A stretch of DNA of 64,000 nt, taken from the NCBI RefSeq assembly GCF_014905175.1, contig NC_057789.1, forward strand, positions 3,906,001-3,970,000, read 5' to 3'. This document shows positions 49,890 through 64,000 of this stretch, in pieces (positions within the stretch are counted from its first letter, which is position 1; the number at the start of each line of letters is the position of its first letter). The translations under genes and the position numbers were made by a program. Origin of the DNA: Aphidius gifuensis. Lineage: Eukaryota > Arthropoda > Insecta > Hymenoptera > Braconidae. Below the pieces are notes generated by a model. That model searched no databases. It was not told the DNA's origin and was given only the letters and a program-made list of their open reading frames with translations.

Positions 49890-52800
49890 GATAATAAGCA
49901 ACTTGAAACTGGTTTTCAGCGTTATATATAATAACGTCACCGTCAACCATTCTTGATTATGTATAGGTGTGTAATGTGTATGTACATTGAACCACAGTCG
50001 TTACATTGCCATGTGCAACAAAAAAAAAAAAGACAACGAGAGTGTGATTATAATGATTTTGACCTTTTAATATGAGGCATGAGTTTATGAAAAATATCAT
50101 TCAATTTAATTATTATTATGTTTTAATGTTTCAATTTATCTTGTTATTATTTTTATTTATTTTATTTATTTTATTTAGAAAATTGATCATCATGTTTAGA
50201 GAAGATTATTACAATTTATTTTTAAAACAATTCCATTATAAAATTTTATATTTTATTTTAAACTACAAACAAATCATATGACTGTAGTTTAAAAAGTATA
50301 TAATATAATAACCTTATCTCATCACTGAAACGATAATTCAGGTGAGATTATATACCCTCAAATAATATATAAATATACTCAACCCATTTATCCTGGATAT
50401 AATAAAATTTATTTTTTAAAAATAATAATAAAACTAAAAAAAATTTCATATAATTATTTTTAAATAATATTTTTTTGCTTTTACAACAAAATAAAATTCT
50501 AAAAGTGGTTTTTCTTATTTTTCAATTGACTCAAAGATTATAATTTTATAAATAAAAAATATAAATATTATTATTGCTATTGTTTACAATTTTTAATTAT
50601 AATTTTCATTTAAATTTTTTTGATAATTATTGTGTTATTAAAAAGCCTCAATAATTTCAATAATACTACAAATATAAATTGAATCATTGAGACAATGAAA
50701 AGTTAATATTGATATATAGCCGTCAAAGTGGTTATATAGAGAGAGGGTACTTTATAATTCAAAATTAATAGAGCTTATCTATTTCGGTGGTAGTTTGATA
50801 ATTTATCATGGGATTACGTTGCAAATACGACCCCGAATGAGTGCTCTTGTTTGCCACCCGAGAACTTGTGAGCTTTGAGGGGGGGAAAAGGGGGCCATCC
50901 AGCAACATCACTGGAGAGAAAAAGAGGCAAGAAAAAAATAAAAAAAAAAAAAAATAGAGGGGCTGGTTCAACGGTAGGATAGTTGAATGATAGTGAAAAA
51001 ATAAAAGAAAAAAAAAAACAACACAAAAATTTAAGTAAGTAGAGGGAGAATATGGAAGTATAGCGTAAAAACCACTGGGTCTTCACCCCACACTAGTATA
51101 CAGCAATCACTTCCTGTGTCAATAAACACGGCTCCTCATCCCGATTCACATCTTTTCTATCTTTCATTTTCTCCCTTTTTTTTCCCTATTCTTTCGATTT
51201 TTCATTGCATCACAACATCCCACGTTTGAAATTCTGTTTCTCTTGTCACCCCTCTTGGATATACTTTGCCGTTCAAGCTCATGGGATATGTAGAGATCGA
51301 TGTATACAAATGACATCCACTCTAGTAAACCCCTCTGCCCCTGACATCGATACTTCGATACACACACATACATCTAACATGTATATTTTATTTATTTTTT
51401 TTTCCCTGATTCTCCGAAAATATTTATCCTTCAATTACATTCTATTTTCATCGGTTTTATTTTTATTTATTTATTTTTTTTTTTGTTTCAAAACTTTTAC
51501 CTGCACGAAATTTAAAAATTTAAACTCTGCATAAAGTAAAGCATATATCGGTGCAATTGATAAAATTTATATCGATAAAAATAACATTGATTTTCTTTTG
51601 AAATAAAAATATTTGAAAATATATAGTGTATTAACAAATTGGGTTATTTTTTTTCTGTTTTTTTGGTCATCAGTAAATCATGAAAATTTCAAGTATAAAC
51701 ACAATTGTATATGCAGGGGTTAAAATTGACGTAAAGTCCAGAAGAACTACCGGTCGTGTGCTATAGACACAGCACGCGATCACCACTCACGCTGTATTAT
51801 CTATCATTGCCGTCCGTGAATTACAATGACAATGACCGCAATAACGATCCAGCCACGATGGATACTCAACTACACATATATTTATTTATATATATAAACA
51901 TATTATACATCTATACATATACGCACATACAGAGTTTGTTGTGTATATAAATGTACGCAAAGACAGGAAGAGCATGGCACGCGTCGTGCTTGATGGTAAA
52001 TATATATATATAGGCCGGTAGCTTGGAAAATTGCTAACAAATAATGATACAAAATTTGGGGTGGTAAAATGAAGGGAGAATTTAAGCGAATTGCACCCAT
52101 CAAAAACTATCAGTCTAGGGTGCAACTAACTTTGCAGGACACGTTTCCTACTGTATCCTCAAAAATATATATATCTATTTTTATTATATTTTTTTTTCAT
52201 CAATTTATAAGTCTCAAAATATTTTGCCTAACAAAATTTAATTGATAATTTTGCAGCAATAGCTTTTAATTAAAATTTTTCTTTTTATCATTTTTTTTTT
52301 AAATAAAGAATTGTAGTTTTTTTTCAAAGGTGTAAATATTTTAGAGAAACATAATTTTAATGTGAATACTATTAAAAAAAAAAAAATAATAGATATTGTG
52401 TGCAGTTATAGGTACATGTATGTATGAAGGTATAGATGTGCTTTATTATGCCGGACACAATTGCGTGTTGGCTAAGCCACGTGACTGGGATACTTCCGGC
52501 CGACGTTCGGGTTCCGCTTGGTGACATCAAATCTTCTCCCTTCAGCTATATTACAAGCCTAGACCATATCTATTTCTACATGTATATATTGTCTCTTTTT
52601 TGGCAATGGATTTACAACGTGAGTAGCCAAGATGAACAATCATACTATTCAATGCTAAATCGTATTTCTCTTGACGTTTAATTTTTCCTTTTTTATTTTT
52701 ATTTTATGAGTTGTATATATGGCAATCTTATTTTTCTCACTGATGGATATATTTTATTTTTTTTTTCCCATTCATTTACTTTTATTTTATTGTCATTTTC

Positions 52801-55800
52801 ACAACACTCTCAATAGCTTCGTGCTAATGTTTGTGTCTGACTATTGACACGAGTCATCACTCGTTATTTTCCTGCACTTACCTCGTCCACGTGCAGCAAA
52901 CACTATATTCTTTCTATATATTTTTTCACAACAATTCATTGCCATTTATTTATATAATGTAAATATTTTGTTAATGTAATATTTTTATTAATTAAATCAT
53001 GTCGTAATAATTATCCCATCATACAAAAACACCCAGGACAATTAACTCTTTCAATTATTCATCGAATTCAACAAAAATTATAAAAAAATATTTCAATTGA
53101 TCGTGATTAAACAGATAAAAAATAAATTCATTAAATTTATAATTTTTAATTTTATTTTAAATGCAATTTTTTTTAATAATAATTAAAAAAATAAAATAAA
53201 AAAAAACTGGTTGTTAATAGAGATATCGTGAAAGGCAAATATACGTATCGAAACGATCAGTCATGGTCTTAAGAAATTTCTTACGTTGTTAATACCTGAA
53301 TCAGGATCAGTCTTAATATCCCACTTTTACCTTCCGTTATTTTGCCTGGTACTAAAACTCGATTACACTGTGTAAGATATACTTGGTAAGTTTGCACGCA
53401 ATGTAATACGGAAATTCAGTCATTTTAAGTACACGTGCTTTATTACATACATAGACACATGCATACAGAATCCACCCTTGGATTAATGCATCATTTTATA
53501 TAACGAATTGAAAAATTTTATATACAATTGTCATCATAAGGTTTTTATCGTGGGTATGTGTAGCCAGTGTGACCATCAAAATAGTTTTTCAATTTGTCAC
53601 GGTACTAGTGGTGTTTTTTATATCTCATTTTGATGAGTCTTTCAACAATATCATTATCATAATAATGAAAAATAAAAAAAAAATAAATATATTTATATTT
53701 TAAAAATATGTAGCATTAGCTATATGTGAAAAAAAATATTCAATTGATGATTTTTAAATGTGTGATTGATAAATTATAATAATTCAAATCAACATATAAT
53801 TTTGATATATCAAGTAATGTTAATTTAATTCAAAAAAAAAATATTTCACAATCAATCAAGCTATATATCTTCATTAATTTTATTTTTATTTTTAGTTTTT
53901 CTAATTTTAAAATTAACATTTTAAATTATCATTCATGTATTCGTGATATATTTATCATGAAAAAAAAAAAAAAAAGTTTTTCTTTAATTATTATTTGTGC
54001 GTTGTCTAGTAAAAAATGAAATTTAATGTTGTATGAGCTAATGAAGGTAAAAGAGTAAGTGAAAAAATAAGAATATAAAAAAAGAAAAAAAAATATAAAA
54101 TATAAGAAGGGGTTGATGGTAATGTGGCGCATTGAAGGTCCAGCCGCCCCACGACACGGTGGTCCGCCGGCTCTCTTGCCATGAATCCATGGGATTTATG
54201 ACCCACGAATTAAATACAATAACGCCTGTGGGAATATCTGTTCAACTCTATTGTTTTTATTTATTTTATTTTTTTTTATTTATTTTATCAATTTACATTG
54301 CCCTTTCTCTTCATCAGTAGCAAAATATTTTTTTTTTAATTTATTTTTCAACAAAAAAAAATAATAAATAATTCAAATGTTAAAATAATTATTAATTAAA
54401 AATTTTATTATATTTAATTTAATATTTATAATCAAATAAATAATTTTTAATTTTTTATTGAAAGACAACAGCTGTTTTTTTACAAAATTGTAGAGTTAAA
54501 AATTTATTAAAAAATTTATCTGATATAAATGATAGAAGATAAAAAAAAGTAAATGTTTTTTAATTTTTTTTTTTTTTCAAAAATGAGGAAAAAAAATATA
54601 TATAGAGCACTCAATTCTATCACACGCAGACACGCCCAAAAGTGAAGCAGCTAGACGGCAGCTGTGAGCCCGAGTTCTCATTAGGCATGCATGCGGCCAG
54701 GCCGAGGCAATCCTATCTGTCTCTATGCATACATCGCTTCGAGGGATGCTAACGAGACGTCTATATTATTATGCTATTTCGCAAATGCGTTGAGCACACG
54801 GCCAAATAGCCTGAAGGACCTTCTCAGATCGTTCAACCAGAATCCCAAAAAAATAAACAACACTAAAATACAAAATAGAAAAGACAAAAAAACACTAAAA
54901 AAAAAAGTCATAGCGAGAAAAAGAAAAACAAAAATAAATTCTATTTTTACAATTGTACTATACGTAAAAATTTGTTGTAAATTAAAAAATAATAATATTT
55001 TGAAATTTGAATCGTAGAATTTCTACAATGATCTAAAAAAAAAAACGAAAAAAAAAAAAATCATTTCGTATTGTTTTTTAATTTTTGGTGAGTCTATAAA
55101 TGAGGAATTTTTTTTTTTCAAAATTTTCAAAAAGAAAAGTAAAATTGTGATTATATATAGCTTTAAAAAATGAGAGTGAAGAGAATCACTCTGGACCACC
55201 ATGAAGGACGCCCCTTCTTTGGTTTCCGCCATTTTTAACTCTTTTTGTTCCTCCTCCTGATCGTTCACTATTTATTTTTATATTTTTTTTAAATCTCTAC
55301 ATTTACTCTTCCTCATATTATCAATAATATTTTTCCATAAACAAATATTTAAATATTTTAAATTTACAATTTAACACTTGATTATATATTTAAATATAAT
55401 TTTTAAAACAAATTTAAATTTTGTATTTTTTAATCCAAAATATAATCAATTGTTTTTTGATAAATAAAATTAATGATAATTATTGGTTTGAGTATATCGT
55501 GGTTATATATATTGGCAGGTGAAACTACATATATATAAAAAAAAATATTATAATTCATTGTAAATATATATTGCAATTTTTGATGGGTATATCATTTACA
55601 AAATTCGAAAAATAATAATATTGCGTGTGTTTAAAAATCATTAAGTATATGTTTTCATGATAAATTGAATATAAATATATATAAATCAATTATTTATTTG
55701 TATAATCATTTTGATAGTTGATTTAATATTATCCCAAGTATAGAAGAGTTTTACATACATATATGTATATAAAATATAAATGCATATTGAACTGAGTAGA

Positions 55801-58800
55801 CCCTAATTTACACCCTAACTCGAAGCAATTTGTCGCATTTTTTTTATTTGTTTTTTTGGTGTACATATACATGTACTGATGAAAGTTGTGTTGAAGCAAG
55901 GGTGATGATTTTGAACATCCTTTTCTCCTCCCTTTTAACGTGTCTATCTAACCAGCAAAGCATTTAATCAAGCCACCAATATATAGGGTTGAATATATTG
56001 TGGTGTCATATCATTCTTAAATCCCCCAGTATGTTGAGATTTTCATCAAGTTTTACATATCATTCAAATATGACTTTTTATTATAATTATAATTTATAAT
56101 GACATTCAAAATTAAAATACATATCAATTTTTAACATCAACATGATTGATCAATTAAATCAATATTTAATCCATGATATTATTGAGTAAAAATTGTCTTT
56201 ATAAATAATTTAAATTCAAAAAAAAATTGTTCATTGAATTACTTTGATTTTTTATTTTTTCTTCATGTTAAAAGTTGATTAAAAAATAAAGATCATTGAA
56301 TTAAAAAAAAAAGGACTATATACTTTTAGTCAAGAAACAAATTAAATTACTCCTTTTTAGGATACATCAAGTAGATATGTTTTAATTGTTTTCTGTCGTG
56401 TAAATTTTAATTAAGACTGAATAACTGATGTTATATTTTTGAAAAGAGTTTTGAAAATTAAAGTTTATATAAATAATAAATATTTGCAAGTGTATTTATA
56501 TAAATTCATGATAATAATGTTGTATTTTAATTGAATTTCTACCACTTGAATTTAAATTTGAATATGTATATTTATACAAAGAAATACGCAGCTTGTTTGT
56601 TTTCTCTAGACAGAGTTTACTTTCTTCATTTATATTTTTTTTATTTAATTTTAAATCGACTTAGTGGCGTGACATGCATCAAGCCTTTCAGGCTTTTTAT
56701 CACCTTGTTACGAATCACAGTTGAAAATATACTTTCTATGTACTTTGATTCAAAAGTCATTTCACAATGCCATTTTATAATTTCAATATGGAACAAGTAA
56801 TTATTTCCTCAGCATATACCTTTTAAATTTATTCTTTGATCTTTTGATATAATATACTAATGAGAAGCACTACAAATTTGTTGCAAAAAAAAACATCTTT
56901 TATATTCAAATATACAATCAAGACACTTGAAAATAAATTTTATAAAAATTTCATTATCTAGTTTCATCATGAGATTGATGACTAGCTGAACAATACATGT
57001 CGAATCTTGGGATTTTCCTTTTTTTTTTGCTTGTAATATTTCAAACTCAAAAGTCTTTCAATTCTTCAAATGGACCATCAAATTTTTAGAATTTAAAAAC
57101 GAAAAAAAAAATAAACAGGAATGAGTTGTGCAAATTTAGAAAAATAAAAAAATAAAATCTAATGGAGAAGATTGTGTCTTAGTAGGACACAGTTCTGGGT
57201 TCTCACAAATCCAAAAGGGGAATGACACAGCATGTCGATATTGGACTTCCGAATGGACCACGGGATTTTCATGTCAAGTTTTGGTAGGTAAAAAAATCAT
57301 TACGAACCAAGGGATTTCGGACTACCCTTGAATCATGTCGACTCATCGACCCATCGTTGACACGAGAAATTAACTTGTTCTCATCATTTTAACAACGATA
57401 AAATCACCAAGTCAATAAAAGAGACTGCAAGATTTTAATCTGTTTATACTTGAAATTTTATTTTTATTTTTTCACTTTTTAAATGTATATTTTTACAAAT
57501 ATATATTTACTATACATTCTTTAAGTTTTAAATAATTTTTTTTTATTTTTTCATTCTAAAGATTTTTTTATAGAGAGAAAAATAAAAAATACAATTACAA
57601 ATATGGTTGGAAATTTATAGGTGAATCATGAATTAAAAAAAAAAATATATATTTGTATTGTTTTGCAAAGAAAATCAGCTGCTTTGTCGGTATCAAATGA
57701 ACACAACTAGCAAAGTGTTACGCCAACGCAATACTCGTAATTTTATTCTTACACACATGCCATCACGATTTAATGTATATTACTTTGTGTTGGTTAATAT
57801 ATCTATACGTGAACACACGGCGCAACGACCCCGCTAATTGCCAGATCGGTCACGCAATTTTCTTTTTTTATATTTTTTTTTTTTTGTATGCAATATTTCG
57901 TTTTTTATTTTTCAACCACTATTTAACCCATCGCTGTATACTATATTCTCCCTATATTTGTTTGCACACATGTTTTATTTTTGTATAATAAAAAAAAAAA
58001 AATTCATCTGAATTAAAAATTCGTTAAAAAAAAAAATTACTAATTAATTGAAGTATTTATTGATAAATTATAATTACTAAATATTTATTTTTTTATTTTA
58101 AAGAGAGTAAAATATTTTATTTTTTTTTCATTATTATCAAGTTATTATTTTAATAATAAAGAAAATAAAATTGACTAAGCGTGTTGTTAATTTAAATCGA
58201 TTTTTCAACATTGAAAAAATAAAAAAAATAAAATTTTATAAAACACAGGAGCAAAGTCTTTTAGACTTATGCATGGTTTACCGTATTTTACGTAAAATAA
58301 CTATGTATATAAAGCAGTCGCGGTTTACCACCAATGAAAAATCGCACGAAACGAGTATCAAAGACCTCGAGGATGCACGAAATACATGACTGACATTATT
58401 GAAAATTTGTGTATATACATAATACATAGGTAGTCAAAGTAACTTACTCAATAAATATTTAATACTTCAATTACTTTTTATTTTTTTTTTTTCTATACTA
58501 TTTTTATTGTTTTATTTTTTTTTAAATAAATTGTTTTGACCTTTTTAAGTTGTCTAGTAGTAAACAGCTACTTAAATAGTTGAAAAAAAAAAAAAATTAA
58601 ATATTAATTATTGTTTATTACTCTTGACAAATTATAAAAATAAATGATTTTTTTAAAAAACTTTTTACCTTTAAGAAAATATGTAATAGAAAATTTTTAT
58701 GATTTTTTTTTTTCAACTAATTTATATTTGCAACAAACTATGATATTAAATTTCAATGTAAACAAAGATTATGTATATTGTATATATTGTTAAATAATAT

Positions 58801-61800
58801 GTATACTTTTAATACTACATAAAAAAAGGGGAATTTGAAAAAATAAAATAAAAAATAGATTTTTGCAATAATGTTGTGGAGAATCAAGTGGTCTTCCAAG
58901 TTTTTCCGCATTACAAAAAACTTTGTATGGCTTTCCACACTTGTTAATACATGTATACTATTATATACATATTAATAAAATTAAAAAGAATAAAAGAGAC
59001 CAGAGAAATGGATATGTATCCAATGATTTGTATCAAATACCACTGATGCCGCATTGACAATGTGGATAGAGGGTGATTTAATAAACTTAGTATTTCCCTT
59101 TTGAAAATATATATATATTTTTTAGTAGCTTCTACCTTTAAAATGTCGCTTCATAAAATAAATATATACATATAAATTCACATGGTTATATATACAAGTT
59201 AGTAAATTAAATTAAATTCAAATATAATCTAATAAAATTTAAATTTTAAATTCATTCTTGTGGCTTTAATATATATATTTGTTTTATTTTTTTATTATTT
59301 TATTTTTAAAACTTGTACTATTTTATATACTATCGTAAATTTTATCATCTTCTTTTTTACCCTCATCTTGTGATTTTTTTTATATCCACCCTCGAAATTC
59401 ACATTTTAAATTTAACAGGTCAAACACATTCTACTTTTCAACGTGAAATGTTTTTTAGGGTTTCCAAAAAAATATATTTATTCAAGAAAATATACAGAGA
59501 AAAATAAAAAAAAAAAGGCTGCTGATTTTTTGAGTCGAGATTTATCTTAAATAATTATTTTTTTTTATACTTTGAATCAACTTGAGCTCACCACAATATA
59601 CAAGTTTATACATAAGAGTCATTTTTTATTGGCTTTATAAAATTTTTATTTTTCACGTGCAAGTATTATACATTGTATAAACAAGTCACATGAAGCATGT
59701 AACTTGAGTAAATTTACTTGACCACTTTGCGTTTCAAACCGCACAGTAAGCTAGTTGTATATTTTAGCAAACATATAAAAAGTCATTTATTATAAACTAT
59801 ATAATAACGGGACAGTCGCACCTTTGGCGTGCATATAATTTTTTTTTTTTCTATCAAACCCTTCTCATATTTTTTTTACATCTTAAATACGACCACAAAA
59901 TTTAAAAAAAAATTACTGGCGATTGTTAATTTTGTTCTAAACAATGTAGAAAAAAATTTTAAAAATAGCAACGTTATTAATTATTTTTTTTGTAAATAAA
60001 AAAATATCTGCAATTTTACTATTGAAACTTCTGATATTTCTCACACCTCAAATTAAGCCAGAAAATTATTTAAAAAATTATAAAATGTATTAAATTAATT
60101 TCAATTGATTATTCTATATAAATAAAAAAAAATATATATTTAATTTTAATTTTAGAAACTGGTATTTGACACCAAAGTTATTTGATGCTGAAGATGAAAA
60201 AGTTGGGTATGCCAGTGTCATCCCGTGTCAACTGCAGTGCCCTCTGACGATGACACTGGGTAAAAGGTAAAAGGGGATGATACTCTGGAGCTTTATTTGA
60301 ACAACTCAGCTTTACCATGCGGTATAACTTTTTGAGTAAGAGAAAGATAAAATTTTACATTTTGTCTATTTACTTGTTTTCTGCGACTGTAAATTTTCGA
60401 GTTATATCAAGTTGTTGAAGCGAGACAAATTTTCAGACAGATATCAGGGGTGTGTGTGTATAATATACATATATACTAAATTTTAGAGTGGACCGTGTTA
60501 ACTTTCAGGATAAAAATAAAATGAATTTTGCAAAGTGCACTTGTCAAAGTGTCCTACGAGTTGACTTTATATTTCATAAAAAAAAAAAATAAAATAACTA
60601 AAACTAAAACTACAAATGTACACACAAATACATTTGAAAAAAAAAATAGATTAAATTATTTTTTATAATTATATATCCAAAATTATTAATAATTAAATTT
60701 AAAAATTTAAATGAATTTTTAAATATTAAAAAATTTATTTTTTTTAATTTTTGTTTATTGATTTAATTTGGTTTTAAATAATGATTTTATTTATTTATGT
60801 TTTTCAAAATATTAGTTGACTATTCATAGTATTTTTTAGCATATATATTTTATCATATTAGCATATTCAAAATTCATATACACATGTATATCTGGGGCGA
60901 GCTCGCAAGCGGTCACAAAAATTTATGTCTCTCCCTCGCTCCCATACTTCTCAGCATACATCTATATGTATAATTTCTTTTGCAATTTTTATTTTATATT
61001 ATTTAATTTTTTTTTTCCTTTTTTGACTTCGTAGAAGTTGCTTGCCCACACACGTAGCACATAATATTATAACCGTGTGTCACAGTGTTTCAAATTGATT
61101 TTTCAGTGATTTTATCGCTACAAATACGTAGTGATAAACTATTACTTGCGTATTGACGACAGACTGACTCCAACTGTACAATATATATATATTATAAAAA
61201 TATATTTACTAATATATATATATATAGATAAATACATGTACATAAAGTGTGCATTACAGTATGCCCCCAGGGTTCAACCGTAAAAGGGAGCTTGAACAAA
61301 AAAAAAAAAAAAAAAAGTAAATAAAATTGCTGCAAGTATTGAGTCGCGAATAAGCGATATAATAAAACCAACCAACTTTGTATATATAAAACCAAGAAAA
61401 TATATATTATATACCTGTGTCTGTGTGCACTTGCAATTTTAATAAAAATATAATAATCATTCGATAATTTAACTCACACGTATGTATTTATTTTTCTGTC
61501 GAACGATTATTTTAAATTCTCAGTAAAATTGTTGTTAAATAATGGCAATATATTTATATTTATAAAAAAATACATATTTATTATAATTTTATTTATTTAT
61601 TTTTACAATCAATCATGAAAAAATAGACAGTAAAATTTTATAAATGGCTCAATAAAATTTAAAAATTGATATATACTTGTTTTTTTTATTTTAATTTTTT
61701 TCTAGAAGAAAAATTTTTAATTATAAAAATAGTATATGTATAATTTAATGGCATGTATCTTGTCATCATTTTTCAAATGTTTTCTTATTATTTATTTGAT

Positions 61801-62794
61801 AAATATAATTTTTTTTATATTTTATGCTGGTGAACACATTGGCCAAACTACTTGACTGCGCCATTTTCCAACGAGGTCCGAGGGATTCTTAATATATACT
61901 CACATTGAAAAATAAAAATAACAAAAAGAAAAAACGAATGGTACGTGCTGAAGCATACATATATATACGTTGAAATAAAATAAAAGAGGGAGTTATAAAG
62001 ATGAGTAAGAAGGGGTGATATTCGTGGAGCCAGAGGGACCAGTCGTGAAGAGGCGGAGGACAAAAAAAATCATAAAAAAAACAATATATATTTAAAAAAA
62101 AAAAAAAAAATTAGAGGGAGTCATCCCCGCGTGTAGCCACGGAAGTTACTGGAGATATAGAAGCACGACAAAAGAAGATAAAAAATTTTTTAAAAAAGAG
62201 TCATAGTCAGTGCCACTTCCTTTGAAGTTTAAAATAAAATTTTTTTCATTATTATTATTAAGTTAAGATAATTAATTATGTCTTTTCGTCATGCTGATCA
62301 ACATAGAAATTTATTTATCTATATTTATGTTTAACTATTTTAAAATTGTAGAAAACATGTTAATATTTTTTTTGATATAATAAATTTATAATTTATAATG
62401 GGGTTGATGATGAAATTAATTTTTTATTATTCACTCTTAATTTATATTACTCAATCAATTAGATATTCATGCTTATAATTAATCTGATGTTCAATCAACT
62501 TTTATTTTTTTAATATGCAACCCTTAATTCATTTTTATTTGTATTTTAAATTTATTTCTTACTCATCTTTACAAATATATTCACATTCGCATTAATTTTG
62601 TACTTTTAATTATTAAAAAATATTCAAAGTAAAAAATATATTTAAATTTATGTATTTGATTTAATAAACAAATTGAAAATTATTTTGTGTAACAAATAAA
62701 AATAAATTGCGGATAGTGTGCGCGCGCAGCTACACATCCAAAATTTAATTTATGCCATTAATTATTTGATGATGTTTAAAACCTTGCATGCACT
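49890..62794. other. Upstream non-coding region C, no gene supported
   Basis: AT-rich DNA. GC-richer islands lie near 50810-50920, 51220-51370, 51740-51860, 52440-52560, 54120-54230, 54610-54850, 57170-57360, 60195-60290, 61020-61080 and 62110-62170. The island at 54640-54850 has the longest run of mixed-composition sequence and two CAGCT motifs flanking GACGG at 54650-54665, but its open frame (54691-55017) is not recognisable. No exon, tRNA or transposon was found. Confidence 0.6.
60212..60259. other. Perfect 11-bp inverted repeat with 26-base loop
   Basis: CCAGTGTCATC (60212-60222) pairs exactly with GATGACACTGG (60249-60259). A third element in the loop, GTGTCA (60225-60230), can compete for TGACAC in the 3' arm, and the loop holds the palindrome ACTGCAGT. 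The flanks are AT-rich. Confidence 0.75.
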
Positions 62795-63226
62795 TTAATA
62801 ATCAATTAAATTAATAATAATAATTAATTGAATCAATAATAATAATCAATTAAATTAAAAATAAAAATTAATTTAATCAATAATATCAATTAATTTAATA
62901 AACAATAATAATCAATTAAATCAATAATATAATTAATTAAATTAATATCAATAATCAATTTAATAAACAATAAAGATCAATTTAAAAAATGATAATAATC
63001 AATCAATAAATAATAATAATAATCAATTAAATTAATAATAATAATAATTAATTAAATCAATAATAATATAAAATTTTATAAACAATAATAATCAATTAAA
63101 TCAATAATAATAATCATATAAATCAAAAATAAAAATTAATTTAATCAATAATATCAATTAATTTAATAAACAATAAAAATCAATTTAATAAATAATAATA
63201 ATCAATCCAATAAATAATAATGATAA
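62795..63226. repeat. TAATTA-rich repeat block with higher-order duplication
   Basis: Irregular tandem copies of a CAATTAAATTAATAATAAT-like unit made almost only of A and T with a single C per unit. A stretch beginning ATAAAAATTAATTTAATCAA at 62861 recurs at 63129 (268 bases apart) and stays similar for about 60 bases, showing a second-level duplication. It is dense in ATTA/TAATTA cores. Confidence 0.85.
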
Positions 63227-64000
63227 TTTGACCATTGCCAATTTTAATACACATGCAAATAAACATAAATATCAACAATGCAGTATATGTGAACATTGGC
63301 AGAAAGAGATTTTACTGGTTTTACTATACTTAATGCATACAGGGTGGAGTTTACTAAACAATTTAACGCGAGTATGTAACGCCAGACAAATAAACAAATT
63401 TGTACTAGCGTTGATGTACAAATTGTTCAGTTTGTATTATGAGATAATTTAATTGTCTGTTACTACTTAACAATACATTTGTAATTTATTAATAAATTAC
63501 TTTCGCTATTAATATATGGATGCGAAAAAAAAAAAAAAAACTCAAAGATAAATTGAGAACATACAAAAAATATAATCAGCAAAAGTAAAAGACATACTCA
63601 AAGAAATAATTAACCCCTTGTCAGTGTAGATAATCGAAAAATACAAAAGAAATGAATTTTGTCCACCAGAGGTCCCTAGCTCTCATCATCCACTCAGTCT
63701 CATTTACGTCCAAAACCAGAGGGGTCCACCAAAAGCTCAAACGTAAAATAATAATTATAATAAAGTCAAAAAGAAAAAATTTTTAAAAAAAAGCCTTGAC
63801 GATATAAAGTGGAATAAAGGGTTGTATGTTGGCCGCCCCAAAGGGCGTATATAAAATAAAATAAAAAAACAAGAGGACTAAAACAAGGAAGAAATTGCAA
63901 GAAAAAAAAAAAATTGCAGGAGGGCCAAAAGAAGTGAATACGATCAAAGTGAAACCGAGTAGGAATGGATGAGGTAAAAAGAAATAAATAAATAAATTTA
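63227..64000. other. Right-edge non-coding stretch
   Basis: Contains an unrecognised 74-codon open frame (63228-63452 plus) with no family features, and a GC-richer piece at 63655-63740. There ACCAGAGGTCC (63666) and ACCAGAGGGGTCC (63715) form an imperfect direct repeat. The edge is A-rich. No gene is supported, although the open frame or a distant exon cannot be excluded. Confidence 0.4.

Noticed and set aside
54691..55017. 108-codon plus-strand frame starting in a GC-richer island
   Set aside because: The first 50 codons look protein-like but match nothing I know, and the second half is a Lys/Asn run from A-rich DNA.
57173..57191. TGTGTC/GACACA 6-bp inverted repeat
   Set aside because: Short enough to occur by chance several times in 64 kb.

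Overview
The window is very AT-rich animal DNA, full of poly-A and poly-T runs of 10 to 23 bases. Its only convincing gene has introns, GT-AG splice sites and arthropod-type protein features. The gene is the 5' part of optomotor-blind (bifid), the insect Tbx2/3 T-box transcription factor. Poly-Asn tracts and base composition suggest an insect. A hymenopteran, perhaps a parasitoid wasp, is my best guess but is not proven.

The gene lies on the minus strand. Coding exon 1 (13943-14825) carries the start codon and residues 1-294 plus one base. A 3,035-base intron follows, then coding exon 2 (10583-10907), which ends 30 residues into the T-box. The junction phases agree (1 then 2). No further T-box exon is visible between position 1 and 10582, so that whole stretch reads as part of a second intron of more than 10.5 kb that continues off the left edge.

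Upstream of the start codon (14826-17100) is a mixed leader and promoter-proximal zone. It contains GC-richer islands, among them a dense cluster of GGCGYY sites, the type bound by the Dpp-pathway repressor Brinker, a known regulator of omb in Drosophila. From about 17100 to 64000 there is no gene I can support. It looks like a large upstream regulatory or intergenic domain: AT-rich filler with short GC-richer islands, several strong inverted repeats, and recurring TGGCGCCA palindromes.

The most unusual structure is at 48090-49889: three copies plus a partial fourth of a roughly 530-590 base tandem unit. Each full copy carries a 12-16 bp inverted repeat with a constant spacer of 106-107 bases. 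Base changes between copies 1 and 2 are compensatory across the stem. A solo relative at 44742-45075 keeps the AT-rich flanks but has a different core. A TAATTA-rich repeat block sits at 62795-63226. No rRNA, canonical tRNA, CRISPR array or intact transposon was recognised.
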